DNA of 64,000 nucleotides from Colias croceus (GCF_905220415.1 NC_059565.1:1123501-1187500), one strand, 5' to 3'; shown: positions 1 to 12,644, numbered from the stretch's first letter. A program made the numbers and translations. The notes: generated from the letters alone by a model not told the origin.

Positions 1-440
1 GAGCTAGTGCATTCTTTCGTGATCTTTATGTGTAAACGAAAACTCGTATTCAGTGTTGTTCAGTATTAGAACATTGCATAGAATCTTTTCGAACGCACTA
101 AGAACAACGAAAGAATGCTCTACGCCTGTTTACACTAAAATAATATGACATAGTGGGGTTAGAATGAACATTCGCTCGTTTGATGTAAACGCACCGTAAT
201 ATGGCTTAGTTTTTAAGCAGTTGTTTTTAAGAGATTTAAAGTCCAAAGAAAATTAAGCAAAATCATAGATACAAATTTTATAGAGGCCAAATTTTGTCTA
301 TCTCTTACGCTGTAGAGGATAAACCCAATTTTGATGGAATTTCAAATTTAAAAAGTTGAAGACCCTGGATCCTAGATACATCATTACTTTATCGTTTACT
401 TTAACATTTTATTTTTGTAAAATAGTTTTGTCAAGCCTTC

Positions 441-532
441 GTCTGCAGGTGAAACCGCGTGGCACAGCTAGTATCTATATTAATACCTACATATATAGAT
501 ACTAGCTGTGCCACGCGGTTTCACCTGCAGAC
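441..532. repeat. 39-bp perfect palindrome (two Helitron 3' ends face to face)
   Basis: Arms 441-479 and 494-532 are exact reverse complements with a 14-nt spacer. Each arm contains CGCGTGGCACAGCTAGTA, the hairpin-and-CTAGT type 3' end of the Helitron-like repeats found throughout the window. The pair looks like two Helitron 3' termini joined head to head. Confidence 0.85.
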
Positions 533-1104
533 ATAATTGTAACGGAATTTTTCAACGTCATTTTCACCACCTTGAAAACGTTCATTAACTTGAAATTTTG
601 CACACGTTTCAAGGACTATAGATAATAGAATTTTGTATCTTATCCTATCTGGGTTTGTCTATGATCATAAAGATATTATCTCGTTCTATAACATCATCAA
701 GATATGAATTGTTTCTAAAATAAATCCTATTACTTGCGTAGAGACAAAATATATTATTATTTTATAACACAAAAAAAGGACAAAAGTCCTCAGGTAACAA
801 CAAATCAAATAATTACAGGCGAATTGAAAACTTCTCCTAACAAAAAAACAAAACGAAAACTACTCCTTTTTTGAAGTCGGTTGGAGGACAGATTACATCA
901 AAATCTATCAAATGAAAATAGATTACACAATCAATGTCCTTTGTTAATATTTCTTCGTTTTTATTGTCTCCTAGTAAGTAGTTCAAAATAAACTTCATCT
1001 CTATTTCTTTCTCTTTACTTTATTTTTCACTGTTTTTGACATTACTTCCAATATATTTATTATTTTTACATCCAAGCTAAGTACAATGACTAAGTACTTT
1101 ACTT

Positions 1105-1258
1105 CTAATAAAAAGAGCAACTATGGAGTTTCTTGCCGGTTCTTCTCCGTATACTGCTTTCCGAATCGGTGGTAAATGTGAAAAATATGTTATGACGTTT
1201 CAAAAGTGCTTCTAGAATTGAATGAATAAATGTTTGAGTTTGAGTTTGAATAGATTTA
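1105..1258 (+). repeat. Interspersed repeat, LINE/SINE 3'-end fragment
   Basis: This segment, with AACTATGGAGTTTCTTGCCG near its start and a TTTGAGTTTGAGTTTGAA tail, recurs in the opposite orientation at about 10,300-10,442 and 45,593-45,740, and in part at 5,727-5,795. It looks like the 3' tail of a retroelement. No coding frame survives. Confidence 0.6.
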
Positions 1259-1770
1259 TTAAATATAACACCCAGGCTAGCTCCAAGACTGACCTTTGTC
1301 CAAATCAAAACGTAGGGTCGCTACAGGTCGTCTGGTTAAGCTCATGAATTGCTAATATACTAGATTTCTTATCCGAGCTGTCTTGCACAAATGTCCTAAC
1401 CTTGAAAAGCATCTCCCCTTTAAATTATGTAACAAGTAACAGGTCTGTCCCAAGGCTATTCCCACGACAAGTGACATGGGGTGAATTTTGATAGATATCT
1501 AATGGTATGTATTTAATAGTATGTGGCTAGACAAAATTCTATTGGTAACAGACCCTAAAGGATAGATGTTAGATCGTGTGCTATTTATGTGTTATCAAGG
1601 GTGTTTTGATGGGTTATCTATTTACCTATTATTTGGAGTTATAGGTACCTACCTACTGACCCTAAAGAATAGGTGTATTTATCTAGAGTGCTTTAATGGG
1701 TGTCCTATTTACCTATTATAGATGTAAATTTGTTAGAATAGTAGCATGTGTTTATTTATATGGTATTACC

Positions 1771-1962
1771 TATACTTAATATTATAAATTTGAAGAGTTT
1801 GTTTGTTTGTTCGAACGCGCAAATCTCAGGAACTACTGGTACGATTTGAAAAATTCTTTCAGCGTTAGATAGACCATTTATCGAGGAAGGCTATAGGCTA
1901 TAAATCATCACGCTAAGACCAACAGGAGCGGAGCAATGCGGGTGAAACTGAGCACAGCTAGT
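1771..1962 (+). mobile_element. Non-autonomous Helitron-like copy
   Basis: It starts near TACTTAATATTATAAA, has the internal phrase AATCTCAGGAACTACTGG, and ends GAGCACAGCTAGT. The same family occurs at 19,424-19,591 and, on the minus strand, at 27,511, 30,745 and 41,372. Confidence 0.7.
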
Positions 1963-2370
1963 TTTAGAATATAGTGACTCTATATAAAGTTGTTTAATTT
2001 GGAACTAGATGGCGCTGTAGTAAATTTAATATTGGAAAAAGAAAAGAAAGAATGAATAGAAAAATATTGAATAGGTTATAAGCTTGGTTATAACTCTTTA
2101 GTTATTAAAAGCATGAATTATTTCCAAAAAAGGTAAAGACCTTTTTGTATGATAGAGCAATCAAATAAATTATATGAATATGTTGTGATTTATCATTAGG
2201 TCATATGCTTGTATATTAAGAACACCTTTTATACGAATGAATCATACTTAGGAGGTCAAATAATGACTCGAATTTAATCATTTAATTGTAATTTTGTATT
2301 CAATTGTTATTGTTTATATTTAGAAAAATAAGACTGACATTTGTCATGCAGTATTTAATTAAAATTATTA

Positions 2371-2555
2371 AGTGAAACTTCTTTATCGGGGTTGAAAAAA
2401 ATTTAGTGTAACATTTTTTCGTTACGCGTGACATTTTTCCTTTACGCGCCATCTTTTTCTTATCCCTACCACCCATGATTCGACGTATTTCTGTAAAGTT
2501 GCGTATAGTAAATTATTTTTTGAAAAATAAGGTCATAAAGAAGTTTCACTTCTTA
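2371..2555. mobile_element. MITE of the GAAGTGAAACTTC family
   Basis: The inverted ends are GTGAAACTTCTTTAT on the left and AAAGAAGTTTCACTTC on the right. Relatives lie at 28,819, 31,782, 48,059, 54,529 and 60,524. The GAAGTTATACTTC elements at 32,325 and 50,593 look like a sister family. No coding capacity is seen. Confidence 0.55.
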
Positions 2556-3246
2556 CGTGTGTACACTAGTATCTACACGCACACTTTTTTTTTTATCAGT
2601 CTATTTTACAAAAAGGAATTAGACTATTTTAATATTATATGCTTAATTTTGTTTTTTTTTTATACCAGTTCAATAGAGGTGAAACCGGGTCTACAATACA
2701 ATATTATTATTTATTGAATATTTAATATATGATACATATTAAATATTTAATAAATACTTAATAACATTATATAAGCCGTTTCTGCTGTATACTTGAACAA
2801 ACACAGGAAATAATTTCCTGTTTATTATGTTTTAAAAAAGAGATAGAGCAGGTATGAAATTAAATTATTATAATCTGGTGTTCTTCATTATATGTATTAT
2901 TAATATTAATGTTTCTAAGATATTAAGACCTAAGTTATAATAGACACAGTACCTACAAACAAAATTGCATCAACATCGATTCAGTAATTTGGAAGTGACA
3001 AACTTTGGTAAGTATAATAAATACGAAAGTATACATATTGGCCTATCTGTATAAAAAAATGTTTATTTTTATTATTATTATGATAGCAGTACTTATTATT
3101 ACCAGTGTGGGAAAAGGATGGAGCTATACGGCCTATATAGCGCTGTCCCTTTTCCATTATCGAAGTAATATTGCTTAAAGATATGGTACGGGGGCTGATG
3201 ATGATCATTTTTATTACTAATTTATGATGATGGTGATGACATTTTG

Positions 3247-3474
3247 TCCTACTAATATTATAAATGCGAAAGTTTGTGAGGATGTGTGTGTGTGTGTGTT
3301 TGTTACTCTTTCACGCAAATACTACCGAACCGATTACAATGAAATTAAGCACACATATAGAGGATAACTTGGATTAACACATAGGAAAGGTTTTATCCCG
3401 GAAATCCCATGGGAACCGGAACTATGCGGCTTTTTCTTTGAAAACGCGGGCGAAGCCGCGGGCGGAAAGCTAGT
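3247..3474 (+). mobile_element. Non-autonomous Helitron-like copy, intact ends
   Basis: The 5' end is TCCTACTAATATTATAAATG. The 3' end is a GCGGGCGAAGCCGCGGGC hairpin followed by GGAAAGCTAGT. The 5' TC, subterminal hairpin and CTAGT terminus are Helitron hallmarks, and the sequence matches the common short lepidopteran (Lep1-type) class. A (TG)n run lies inside. Confidence 0.8.
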
Positions 3475-3637
3475 TAATAATAAAAATAAAAATAATCTTA
3501 TATATTAACCAATGAAGCTATTTTTAACAAAAGTTTTTATTTCACAATGTTTTGTCTATTTTAAATTTATGGTTACGTTAAAAATATTGTATTTTACTGC
3601 TTGTAAATTCAAAGGATGTTCTTTTACATATATTATT

Positions 3638-3828
3638 ACTAGCTTACCGCCCGCGGCTTCGCCCGCTTTGACTAAAAACTAATAAATTCTATACTTAAAC
3701 CTTCCTCTTGAATCACTCTATCTATTAAAAAAAACCGCATCAAAATCCGTTTCGTAGTTTTAAAGATTTAAGCATACAAAGGGACATAGGGACAGAGAAA
3801 GCGACTTTGTTTTATACTATGTAATGAT
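3638..3828 (-). mobile_element. Helitron-like copy, minus orientation
   Basis: It begins ACTAGCTTACCGCCCGCGG, the reverse complement of a Helitron 3' hairpin end, and ends in TTATACTATGTAATGA. The same subfamily is at 5,935-6,124, 26,420-26,642 and 42,036-42,227. Confidence 0.75.
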
Positions 3829-4003
3829 TATATTGTATTATCTGTGCTTATGCTAAGCTCTAGCTAAAATCTAGGAATTTTAGATATTGGAATTCGCTAG
3901 CAAAATGTTGTGTGAATGCCAAATATGTTGGCCTTTCACCTAAAAACTACTGAATCGATATGGCTGAAATTTTTTAGTAAGTATATCCTGCCATATCCAT
4001 ACT

Positions 4004-4219
4004 CCATACTTACTAATATTATAAATGCGAAAGTAACTCTGTCTGTCTGTCTGTTACTCAATCATGGCTAAACTACTGAACCATTTTTCATGAAATTTGG
4101 TTTGAAGATATTTTGATACCCAAGAAAGGACAAAGGCTACTTTTTATCCCGGGAAAATGACGCAATCCCGGAAATCCCAAATGGGAACTATGCGGGTTTT
4201 TCTTTGACTGAAACCTAGT
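4004..4219 (+). mobile_element. Helitron-like copy, hairpin lost
   Basis: The 5' part TTACTAATATTATAAATGCG and the internal part match the copies at 10,952 and 28,487. The 3' end reads AAACCTAGTA without the GC hairpin, so the copy is decayed or deleted there. Confidence 0.7.
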
Positions 4220-4346
4220 ATTTTTATATACTTAAAATAATATGGACATGGAATATACATATTATAGTTAAGTAACTTATAAGTATATAAATAATTATAG
4301 TTAAAATATATTCAGATAAAAGAGATTATTTTCACCATTTCACTTA

Positions 4347-4532
4347 GGGCCGATTTTTCAATCCTTGGTTAAAATTTATCCGTCCAATAAAGTATTACAC
4401 GAACATTTTAAAATGTCACCTGTAAACTGTTAAATAAATTATTAAGACTAAATTAGAACACATTTAAATAAAATGGTAGTGTAATACGTTATTCGATGAA
4501 TAAGTTTTAACCAAGGATTGAAAAATTAGCCC
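4347..4532. mobile_element. MITE with GGGCCGATTTTTCAATCCTT TIRs
   Basis: This is a 186-bp element whose ends are inverted copies of GGGCCGATTTTTCAATCCTT, flanked by TTA on both sides. A 3-bp TTA duplication suggests the PIF/Harbinger group. A second copy is at 5,488-5,660. The interior has no open frame. Confidence 0.75.
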
Positions 4533-5429
4533 TTAATGTAGTTAATTTCTTTTTTATTGTTTGTGTATTTCAATAAAAAACGAAAAACTAATACTTCAAA
4601 TATTAACTTGGATTTAGCTTGTATAATAATACCAAATTTTCGTTAGTCAGTCTATGCTAACCTCGAAACAGCTTAACAAAAAATATACAGCAATGTTTTT
4701 ACAATGACGTAAGCTGTTGCCAAGGAAACATAATACATATACTAGTCACTTGCCCCGATACTGTCTGTGATTAAAAAAAATATAGTCTATGTCAATCAGG
4801 AATAATGTACGTCTAAGCTATCTACTAGTGAGAAAGCATTATCAAAATTGATATATCAGTTTTGAGTCACACAACAACAAAACAAAAAATAAAAATTGTT
4901 TTTCTTTACTAAATGTTTTTATTAAGAAGTAGAGTTTGAGAGTTTGTGTGTAAGTTTATTTCATGATTCTGAAATTACTAAATCATTTTTATTTTTCAGA
5001 AGAAAGCTAGGTTTTCATTTATTGTTCACCTATTCCATAGATATATTAATAATTTATCTAGTAAATTGAAACTGATTGAAATATATTATCTACATAAAGT
5101 TATTTTGGGTTTTAGATAATTTCGAAAATTGCATATTTGTATTTGAACACATTTTTTTTATAATTTGTTATGTACAAATGCATTTAAGTTATCTAAAAGA
5201 TTTTATCTGTAGGTTATTAATATAATAAAATATAGCTTATCAAAAACGGTAGAGCAGTTTTTGCATTGAATTGTAACAAACATAGAGTTGAATTCAGGAA
5301 TTATTTTAGAAATTATGATATTGACTTATGATGGACCATTGCTTTTAAAAAGTCATATAAGTATATATATTTTTTATTTCATTATAATTGACGTAGTGTT
5401 TGCATACAATTACAATTTATTACAATATC

Positions 5430-5834
5430 ACTACATAGTATAAAACAAAGTCACTTTCTCTGTCCCTGCGTCCCTTTGTATGCTTTAGGGCCGATTTTTC
5501 AATGCTTGGATAAAACTTATTCGTCGAATAATGCATAAAACTACCATTTTAAAAACGTATTCTAATTGCCCGTATTTGACAGTTTACGTGACATTTTAAT
5601 ATTATCGTGTAATACTTTATTGGACGGATAAGTTCTATCCAAGCATTGAAAAATCAGCCCTAAATCTTTCAAACTACGTACGCAACGGATTTGTTAAATA
5701 GGTACCTATATGTATGTAAAAATATGACGTTTCAAAAGTGCTTCTCGAAGAAGCATAATTGAATAAATAAATGTTTGAGTTTGATTAGCACATAGATTTT
5801 TTACCAAGCGAGTGAAGCCACAGGGCTTAGCTAG
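5430..5834 (+). mobile_element. Helitron-like copy broken by a MITE
   Basis: The start (CACTACATAGTATAAAACAA) is shared with the copy at 5,935. The body is interrupted at 5,488-5,660 by the GGGCCGATTTTTC MITE, then resumes. The distal part carries an unrelated AAGTGCTTCT repeat fragment, and the segment ends GGGCTTAGCTAGTA. Confidence 0.6.
5488..5660. mobile_element. Nested MITE, second copy
   Basis: It has the same TIRs as 4,347-4,532 (GGGCCGATTTTTCAAT and its inverse). It sits inside the Helitron-like copy at the phrase that reads TATGCTTAAATC in uninterrupted relatives, which shows the order of insertion. Confidence 0.75.
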
Positions 5835-5934
5835 TATTTCATACATATATGACTAAATATTATTAATTAGTAGAGAATACTCAATTAAACACGCATATAC
5901 AAGATTATATTATAAATATAAAGTCAATGCTTTA

Positions 5935-6124
5935 TCACTACATAGTATAAAACAAAGTCGCTTTCTCTGTTTCTATGTCCCTATGTATGCTTAAATCTTT
6001 AAAACTACGCAACGGATTTTGATGCGGTTTGTTTTAATAGATAGAGTGGTTCTCGAGGAAGATTTTAGTATATAATTTATTAGGTTTTAGGCAAAGCGGA
6101 CGAAACCGCGGGTGGAAAGCTAGT
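5935..6124 (+). mobile_element. Helitron-like copy
   Basis: It starts TCACTACATAGTATAAAACA and ends in an ACCGCGGGTGGAAAGCTAGT hairpin-type terminus. It is full length for its subfamily (about 190 bp). Confidence 0.75.
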
Positions 6125-8087
6125 TATATATGTAACATGAATACTCGGCAAGTTTTGTAGATCATCCTAAAATCTTAAATGCCTAAGTGTCCAATGTTAT
6201 CACGAATTTAATAGCACTGTATGATAGGATAGGTTAATCAAAATCAAGTCTAGGTTTTGGCCTAAAGACTATTAGAGTGAATGTCATTTTTAATGCATGT
6301 TTTAATTTGTATTGAATTTAACTATAGGTAGTTAGGAATAGAAGCATAAATTTATATATTTTATATTGTTATTAAGTAAAAAAAATGTTTTTGTATAGAA
6401 GATTATTAATGTATTAGTTTATTTAAGTAGCCTAAGGAGTAAAATGTACCACTAGAACAAACTTGTTCTCACGACACGGGGAATCCTAGTGTGGTGGCAA
6501 GGGATTTATTTTCTATGTACTTATCTTATATTTTGGAAATAAAGTTATTGTTTGTTGTTTTATGGTCAAAATGTGGGAAATTGATTATTTTTGTGAATTA
6601 TCACTTTTTTGTTTAGTAATATCCTCTTTATTAATGTTTATTGCTCTATCATTCTAGTATATATTTTTCTTTTTCATATACGCTAGTGACGTGTACCTAC
6701 TCAAAAGGAGCTAGGAGGTCCTAATGTTGCTAGTTTTTGCCAAAAGGCTGCCACACTTTTGCTTTTCTGTTACTATTTCTAGTATTTCTTTTTTTTTTAA
6801 ACGTTTTTTATGTTTATTGTGTCTCTTTTTACCTGATTATTTTTGTGTGTTTTAGGCCAATGGCAAAATAAATGATTTCTCTCTTTTTTCTAATTATACT
6901 TATACATAACTTTAAAACAATAGTTAACTTTTATTTATAGCTGAATCGTGTATATTTACAAAAATATATTGATAATTAATGTTCTCTGGATATTTTAATT
7001 AATTATTTTGAATATTGTACAGGGCTCTCGTTTTTATAATAAGTATAGGCCCATTATAGAGGGCCTAAACAATTAGGCCTTCTGTACTTAAATTATTGAA
7101 GTTAATAATACAAAATATTAAAAAATAAAACTAGGTAGGTATTTATATATATCGTTTATAGTCGTTTATATATCGTTTATAGTCGTTTATATATCGTTTA
7201 TAGTTTTTCAAATTAAAACTCATAGGTAAAGAAAATAGGTACCCATGTATTTTGATATTTTAGGTTTAGAGCAATTTACTAAAATCTGTCTAAATGGTAT
7301 TTCAAAGATAATGAAAGAAATAGATACCTTACTTACTTACTTACTTACTTACTATTTTAAATAAAAATTCATGGTTTTATTATTAAATCGATATACAGGC
7401 TTGTCATTTCTAAATGTTAAGAAACTATTATACTATGCTATACAATTTTTTATGTGTTACCAAATGTTGTTTAATTTTTAAAATAGTAATGTTTTAAATC
7501 TGATTAGTTTACTTTAATAATATTTTAAAGATTTAGATATAGGGTTAGTTACTTCGAGGAACAATATTAAAACCCTTTTTTTTAATATATTGAATTATAT
7601 ACTTCGTATCTAACTTAAATGAACACATTTTTAATTGTATTAAGCCTATGACTGCTATTTTACTAAATAAATTTATCGGGATAATATTAAAAAAAAAGGA
7701 TTAATTATTCACAAAATACCGTAGTATCACATAGGCACACATATTTTATACGTATTATAAGGCAAATAATTAAATTTCGTTAGTAGAGTCATTTTTGTAG
7801 GCTCTACGTTATGATACTAGATGTAAAATGAAAAAGTCATATAAAATGTTTTAAATATTAGTAAAATTGGATAAAATGACTTATTTTAAATCCATTAACA
7901 ATTAAATTCTCCAAAATGAAAAGTATTTTTAGAATTAAACACACATTTTTCGATTTTAATAGCGGATTACGATATATGAACCGTTATTATACTTTTAGGT
8001 AGAGTCATGTAGAGATAAATGTAAAAAATGATAGATAAATACAAAAAAATCGTTTTGATTATGATTAAATAATAAATACACTTACCA
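6125..8087. other. AT-rich stretch without recognised genes
   Basis: No coding frame or complete mobile element was recognised. It contains a degenerate tandem repeat at 7,143-7,207 (about 21-bp unit with TCGTTTATAGTCGTTTATA) and a (CTTA)n microsatellite at about 7,325-7,352. Confidence 0.5.
7143..7207. repeat. Short tandem repeat, ~21-bp unit
   Basis: ATATCGTTTATAGTCGTTTA is repeated nearly three times in a row. Confidence 0.8.
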
Positions 8088-8520
8088 CTACAAGAGATAT
8101 ATCCAAAGAAAATCCATTAGGGAAATTTTTATAGAACATTCTCTACCAAAGTTCTTGACGCCGCACAATCACATCACAAAATCGTTAAAAAAATATATTA
8201 AACAGTGGTTTTTTCGCAAAAATCCACATCGACCACTGAAACGGGGGTCCACACTTTGTAAAAAAACAGTCATTTCAATAGGCCTATAAGAATCTTATTA
8301 GAAATAAGAACGCGAAATGTTCGCAAAAATTTCGCATTACCGCGCGTTTGCCGTGGATTTAGGCCTACAGATCCGCGAAGGAACAGGCGCGCGCGCTGCT
8401 CCGACAAACACAAGGTATTTAACTATTATTCCGATAGAAATTCGCGACCGATACTAAAGGACATACCTTTGATAAGGATCCGAGCACTCCAATAAAACGG
8501 AATAATACAATTTTTCACTC
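8088..8520 (-). promoter_or_regulatory. Possible minus-strand 5' non-coding exon/promoter
   Basis: This block is clearly richer in G, C and CpG than its AT-rich surroundings. Read on the minus strand it ends at a consensus donor (GTAGTG then GTAAGTG) with the exon edge near 8,088. The only ATG-led frame close to that donor is very short, so it would be untranslated sequence. The gene body would lie to the left, where no coding exon is visible in this window. Evidence is composition plus one splice motif only. Confidence 0.25.
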
Positions 8521-9719
8521 GTAAACTTATAACGAACCACGTGCAAACTTCGGCGGTCTAACCGTATCTAACGTCCGATATCTTTGGTAAAAAAACAACG
8601 GGTTACACCTACTATACGTTGTCAGGACTACACGGGAACGTCGGGGAATTCAAAATGGGATGATTTAATGCTATCCGGGAACATTGGAAGGTTATTAGGA
8701 TATGATATCGTGTCGCTCGGTTTTCGTTTGTCAATAGGGTTTTTCATTAAAATGGTGGGGGTTGAGAGAGGGTGGTGAAGGGTTAGGGTGTTAGTATGGT
8801 GTTTTTATATGTATGGGAGTTGAATCGGTGGTGCACGATCGAACAACGTTTGCGAAATGGCAGCTCAAGAATAACGGGCATAACCTTGTTACAACGTCCT
8901 CGTGGACTGTGTTATGCCTAAATGTATCATCAATCTAGTAGGTATGAAATAGGTACCTAATATTTTAAGAACGTTAGAAGTGTTTTTTTTTTATTTCGAT
9001 AAGAATGACCGTTGAGATAATGCTGTATAGATTATTATTATTTTGATGTATCTAAGTAATTGTGGTGTGATGTTTTCATTAAATTTGTAATTAAAATGAA
9101 AAATTAAAATGTGTGTTACCTATACCTAAGTCAAAATTTTAGATGAGTTCTTAAATGTTATTAGGTGTGCTTTTTTACTACAGATAAAATATTAGCAATT
9201 TTTTAACATCTCTACCTATAGATGTAGGTAGGTTGGGTCACGCTGTATTTTTAAATTCCTATTTTTGCCATATAATAATATATTATTTTTTTAATTTTAA
9301 TTTATATTTCTAGTAAATGGTTAAAAAATTCACACTCACAATGTTTGGCGTTTTTTTTTTATTACATATTACCAAAATTAGTTGACTCTATCTTAATAAA
9401 ATAAAATACAAGCAGGAATTCGAAATCTAAATGAAATTTCTACTTTCTAGAGGTATTTTCAAAGTTTTTAATAATTAAAACCTATTTTTTATATTGTTAA
9501 AGCCTTCCCTGTATTATATAAAAGACTCTACGTAGAGCAAGAAACAAACTCCTTCGAAAAATAGCATAAAATTCTGCCCTCTATTGGCGGCCATATTGAA
9601 TTTAGAATTACGTGGCTTATTATCAATGTAAAAATTTAAAAATTTATAATATATATTTTCATAATTATAACAAGTTAAGATGTTTAACAGAAATAGAACC
9701 TACATACCTACTTATAGTT

Positions 9720-9826
9720 AAAATCAGCACCTTTTGACGTTGTTGGAGTCTGTTGAAAGTAGTGCGTATTAAGAATAATTATACAGAGTTAAAAATCAGC
9801 ACCTTTTGACGTTGTTAGTCTGTTAA
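9720..9826. repeat. Two-copy direct repeat
   Basis: AAAATCAGCACCTTTTGACG followed by TTGTT and AGTCTGTT occurs at 9,720 and again at about 9,791, a roughly 70-bp duplication. Confidence 0.7.
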
Positions 9827-10032
9827 AAAATGAAAATAGATCCTATTATGAATTATGCAGAGTAGGTACTTATAGTGAAATTATTTTTACAACGTACTCA
9901 CATATTTTAATTGCTTTTCCGTTGATAAAGGTAAACCTATCTTACCTATAGTTTAAGCATAGCTTTTTTTTACTATCATTTAAATTTTAGTTAACTTTGC
10001 GTAAGTACCTACATACTAAAGTTATTTTATTA

Positions 10033-10282
10033 TCTAGCTTTACGCCCGCGGCTTCGCCCGCGCAGTCAAAGAAAAACCCGCATAGTTCCCGTTCCCGTGG
10101 GATTTCCTGGATAAAACCTATCCTATGTCCCGGGGTAAAAAGTAGCCTATGTCCTTTCTCGGGTATCAAAATATCTCTATACCAAATTTCATGCAAATTG
10201 GTTCAGTAGATACCTAAGGCGTGATTGAGTAACAGACAGACAGACAGAGTTACTTTCGCATTTTAAATAATATTAGTATGGA
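10033..10282 (-). mobile_element. Helitron-like copy, minus orientation
   Basis: The reverse complement of the hairpin end (CGCCCGCGGCTTCGCCCGCG) is near the left edge. The right edge carries TTAGTATGGA, the inverse of the 5' TCCATACTAA. Both overlapping small open frames here are repeat sequence. Confidence 0.78.
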
Positions 10283-10299
10283 TTATACTAAATAGTAAA

Positions 10300-10442
10300 C
10301 TCTAACTCAAACATTTATTTATTCAATTAGACTTCTTCGAGAAGCACTTTCGAATCGTCATTACATATTTTTAACATTTACCACCGATTCGGAAAGCAGT
10401 ATCTATGGAGAAGAACCGGCAAGAAACTCCATAGTTGCTCTT
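10300..10442 (-). repeat. Interspersed repeat, second copy
   Basis: Inverse copy of the 1,105-1,258 repeat, with CTCAAACATTTATTTATTCA at the left and AAGAAACTCCATAGTTGCTC at the right. Confidence 0.6.
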
Positions 10443-10951
10443 TTAAAATTACATAGATATATTAGGGTACGAATAGAAAATACTTCTAAATTTTCATTTA
10501 ATTTACGAATGTTGTTAAACATTGTAATAAAAATAAAAAAATATATAAAGTTCTAAAAATAAATAATTTTCTTTCTTTCTTTCTTTCTTTCTTAAAGTAG
10601 GTATATAGACTACAAGGCTCTTAAGTTAATTAACTCTATATTAATTAACTCTATATGTAGGTTAGGTATACTGTTGTTTGACATTAATATCACAGTATAT
10701 CTAACTATATAGTGAAACTCATGTAACAATATATATAAATGTAAACACAGTAAGGTAAAAAATAAATTTTGTAGAAAATTCGAAAACCTTTTTTAAGTTT
10801 TTTTTGTTGTACTTAATATAGGTACCTACGTATCTACCTACCTAATATAATAAAAGAAACAAAATTATATTTAAGAATGTAATTGACATGTGTGTGTACC
10901 TAGTATGTATAAAGTAGATAATAAGTAGGTAATAATTTTTATTTTATGATA

Positions 10952-11159
10952 TCCATACTAATATTATAAATGCGAAAGTAACTCTGTCTTTCTGTCTGTT
11001 ACTCAATCACGCCTTAACTACTGAACCAATTTGCATGAAATTTGGTATAGAGATATTTTGACACCCGAGAAAGGACATAGGATAGGTTTTATCCCGGAAA
11101 TCCTACGGGAACGGGTTTTTCTTTGAAAACGTGGGCGAAGCCGCGGGCGGAAAGCTAGT
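10952..11159 (+). mobile_element. Helitron-like copy
   Basis: TCCATACTAATATTATAAAT at the 5' end; GGGCGAAGCCGCGGGCGGAA then AGCTAGT at the 3' end. Intact termini. Confidence 0.8.
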
Positions 11160-11261
11160 ACTTAAATAAATTTATTTTTGTAAGTATAAAAAATCTTTTC
11201 TTTCCGTTTATGAATAAATCTATTTTAAAATACCTATATTTTGGTTTCATTTTTATTTTAT

Positions 11262-11490
11262 ACTAGCTTTCCGCCCGCGGCTTCGCCCGCGTTTTCAAAG
11301 AAAAACCCGCATAGTTCCCGTTCCCGTGGGATTTCAGGGATAAAACCTAGCCTATGTTACTCGTGGATAATGTAGCTTTCGAATGGTGAAAGAATTTTTC
11401 AAATCTGCCAAGTAGTTTCGGAGCCTATTCAATTCATACAAACAAACAAACAAAAAATCAAACCTTTCCTCTTTATAATATTTGTATAGA
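11262..11490 (-). mobile_element. Helitron-like copy, minus orientation
   Basis: It begins ACTAGCTTTCCGCCCGCGG and ends AATATTTGTATAGA, the inverse of a TCTATAC 5' end. It lies about 100 bp from the previous copy in opposite orientation. Confidence 0.78.
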
Positions 11491-11550
11491 AGATACTTAT
11501 TACTTACACCTAACAATATAAAATTAAATTATAAAAACTACGATAAAAAA

Positions 11551-12250
11551 ACCGACTTCAAAAACGGAAAAGTGAAAAAAAAAAAATTTGATATTATTAA
11601 TTACTACATATTATTTAGATGTGCTATTTATTAAAAAGGTTCCTTGTCGGTGCACGGGCTTAATACTAAGTGCTTAGTGCTTGGCACCGACTTCAAACCT
11701 ATTTAATAAATAGCACATCTAAATAATATGTAGTAACGAATAATATCAAATCTTTTTTATTTTTCACTTTTCTGTTTTTGAAGTGGATTGTTTTTAACGT
11801 AGTTATTTTTATTTAATACTTTTAGTGTATTTTTCAACACGAATCAAACGAGCCCAAACTCGATAAAGTTGAGTCTATATATTACTGAGTTCCTATGGTC
11901 ACCTTCCGATTCCATCATCAAATCAGCTCTATGTCATGATAATGTTTCATCGCTATCCAATTAATATACGTACTGATACAAAATTTCAGCTCAATCGGTT
12001 AACGGGAAGTAAATCAAAGTTACTTGCTACATTTCAATTAAGTCATCGAGATCAAACAAAAATGCTCATAAAATAAAAACTACTAGGCCTATCCAAGTAA
12101 AATTTTTATGGGACCAATTCGACACCATTCCGCATCAAACAAGAAAAGAATCACGTAAATCGGTTCAGAAACCTCGGAGTAATCGGTGTACATACATAAA
12201 AAAATACCGACCGAATTGATAACCTCCTCCTTTTTTTTGAAGTCGGTTAA
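11551..12250. mobile_element. ACCGACTTCAAAAA-TIR element with internal hairpin
   Basis: The ends are ACCGACTTCAAAAA and TTTTTTGAAGTCGGT. The first 240 bp fold back on themselves: about 11,551-11,641 pairs with 11,695-11,790, leaving a loop of roughly 50 nt that can itself pair through TCGGTGC and GCACCGA. The right half matches 20,549-20,794 in inverse orientation. No coding frame. Confidence 0.6.
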
Positions 12251-12644
12251 TAGAAGTTGTCTATATATACCTATGTAGGCAATCACTATTACTTTAATTT
12301 TTCCAACTTATTTTGCAAAGAAACCCATAGAATCGTATATTGTTTTATTTAATTTCCAGTTCTTCGAGTTATGACTCTACATACACCAAAAGTTATATAT
12401 TTTAGAATATTTTATTATATTACATGCATTTAATCTCTATTATAATAAATAACGTCTTCTCCCATGAATGTCTGTCTCTATGTTCGCGAAGAACTCAACA
12501 ACTGCTGTGCCGATTTTTAATCATGACTTTACCAACGTGTAGCACGATTCACGAGTAGGTAAGGTTTTTGTATATAATTTGTTAAAAATAGAAGCTAGTA
12601 TCATAATATAATAAATCTTATCTCTATCTCAATTTAATTAATAA

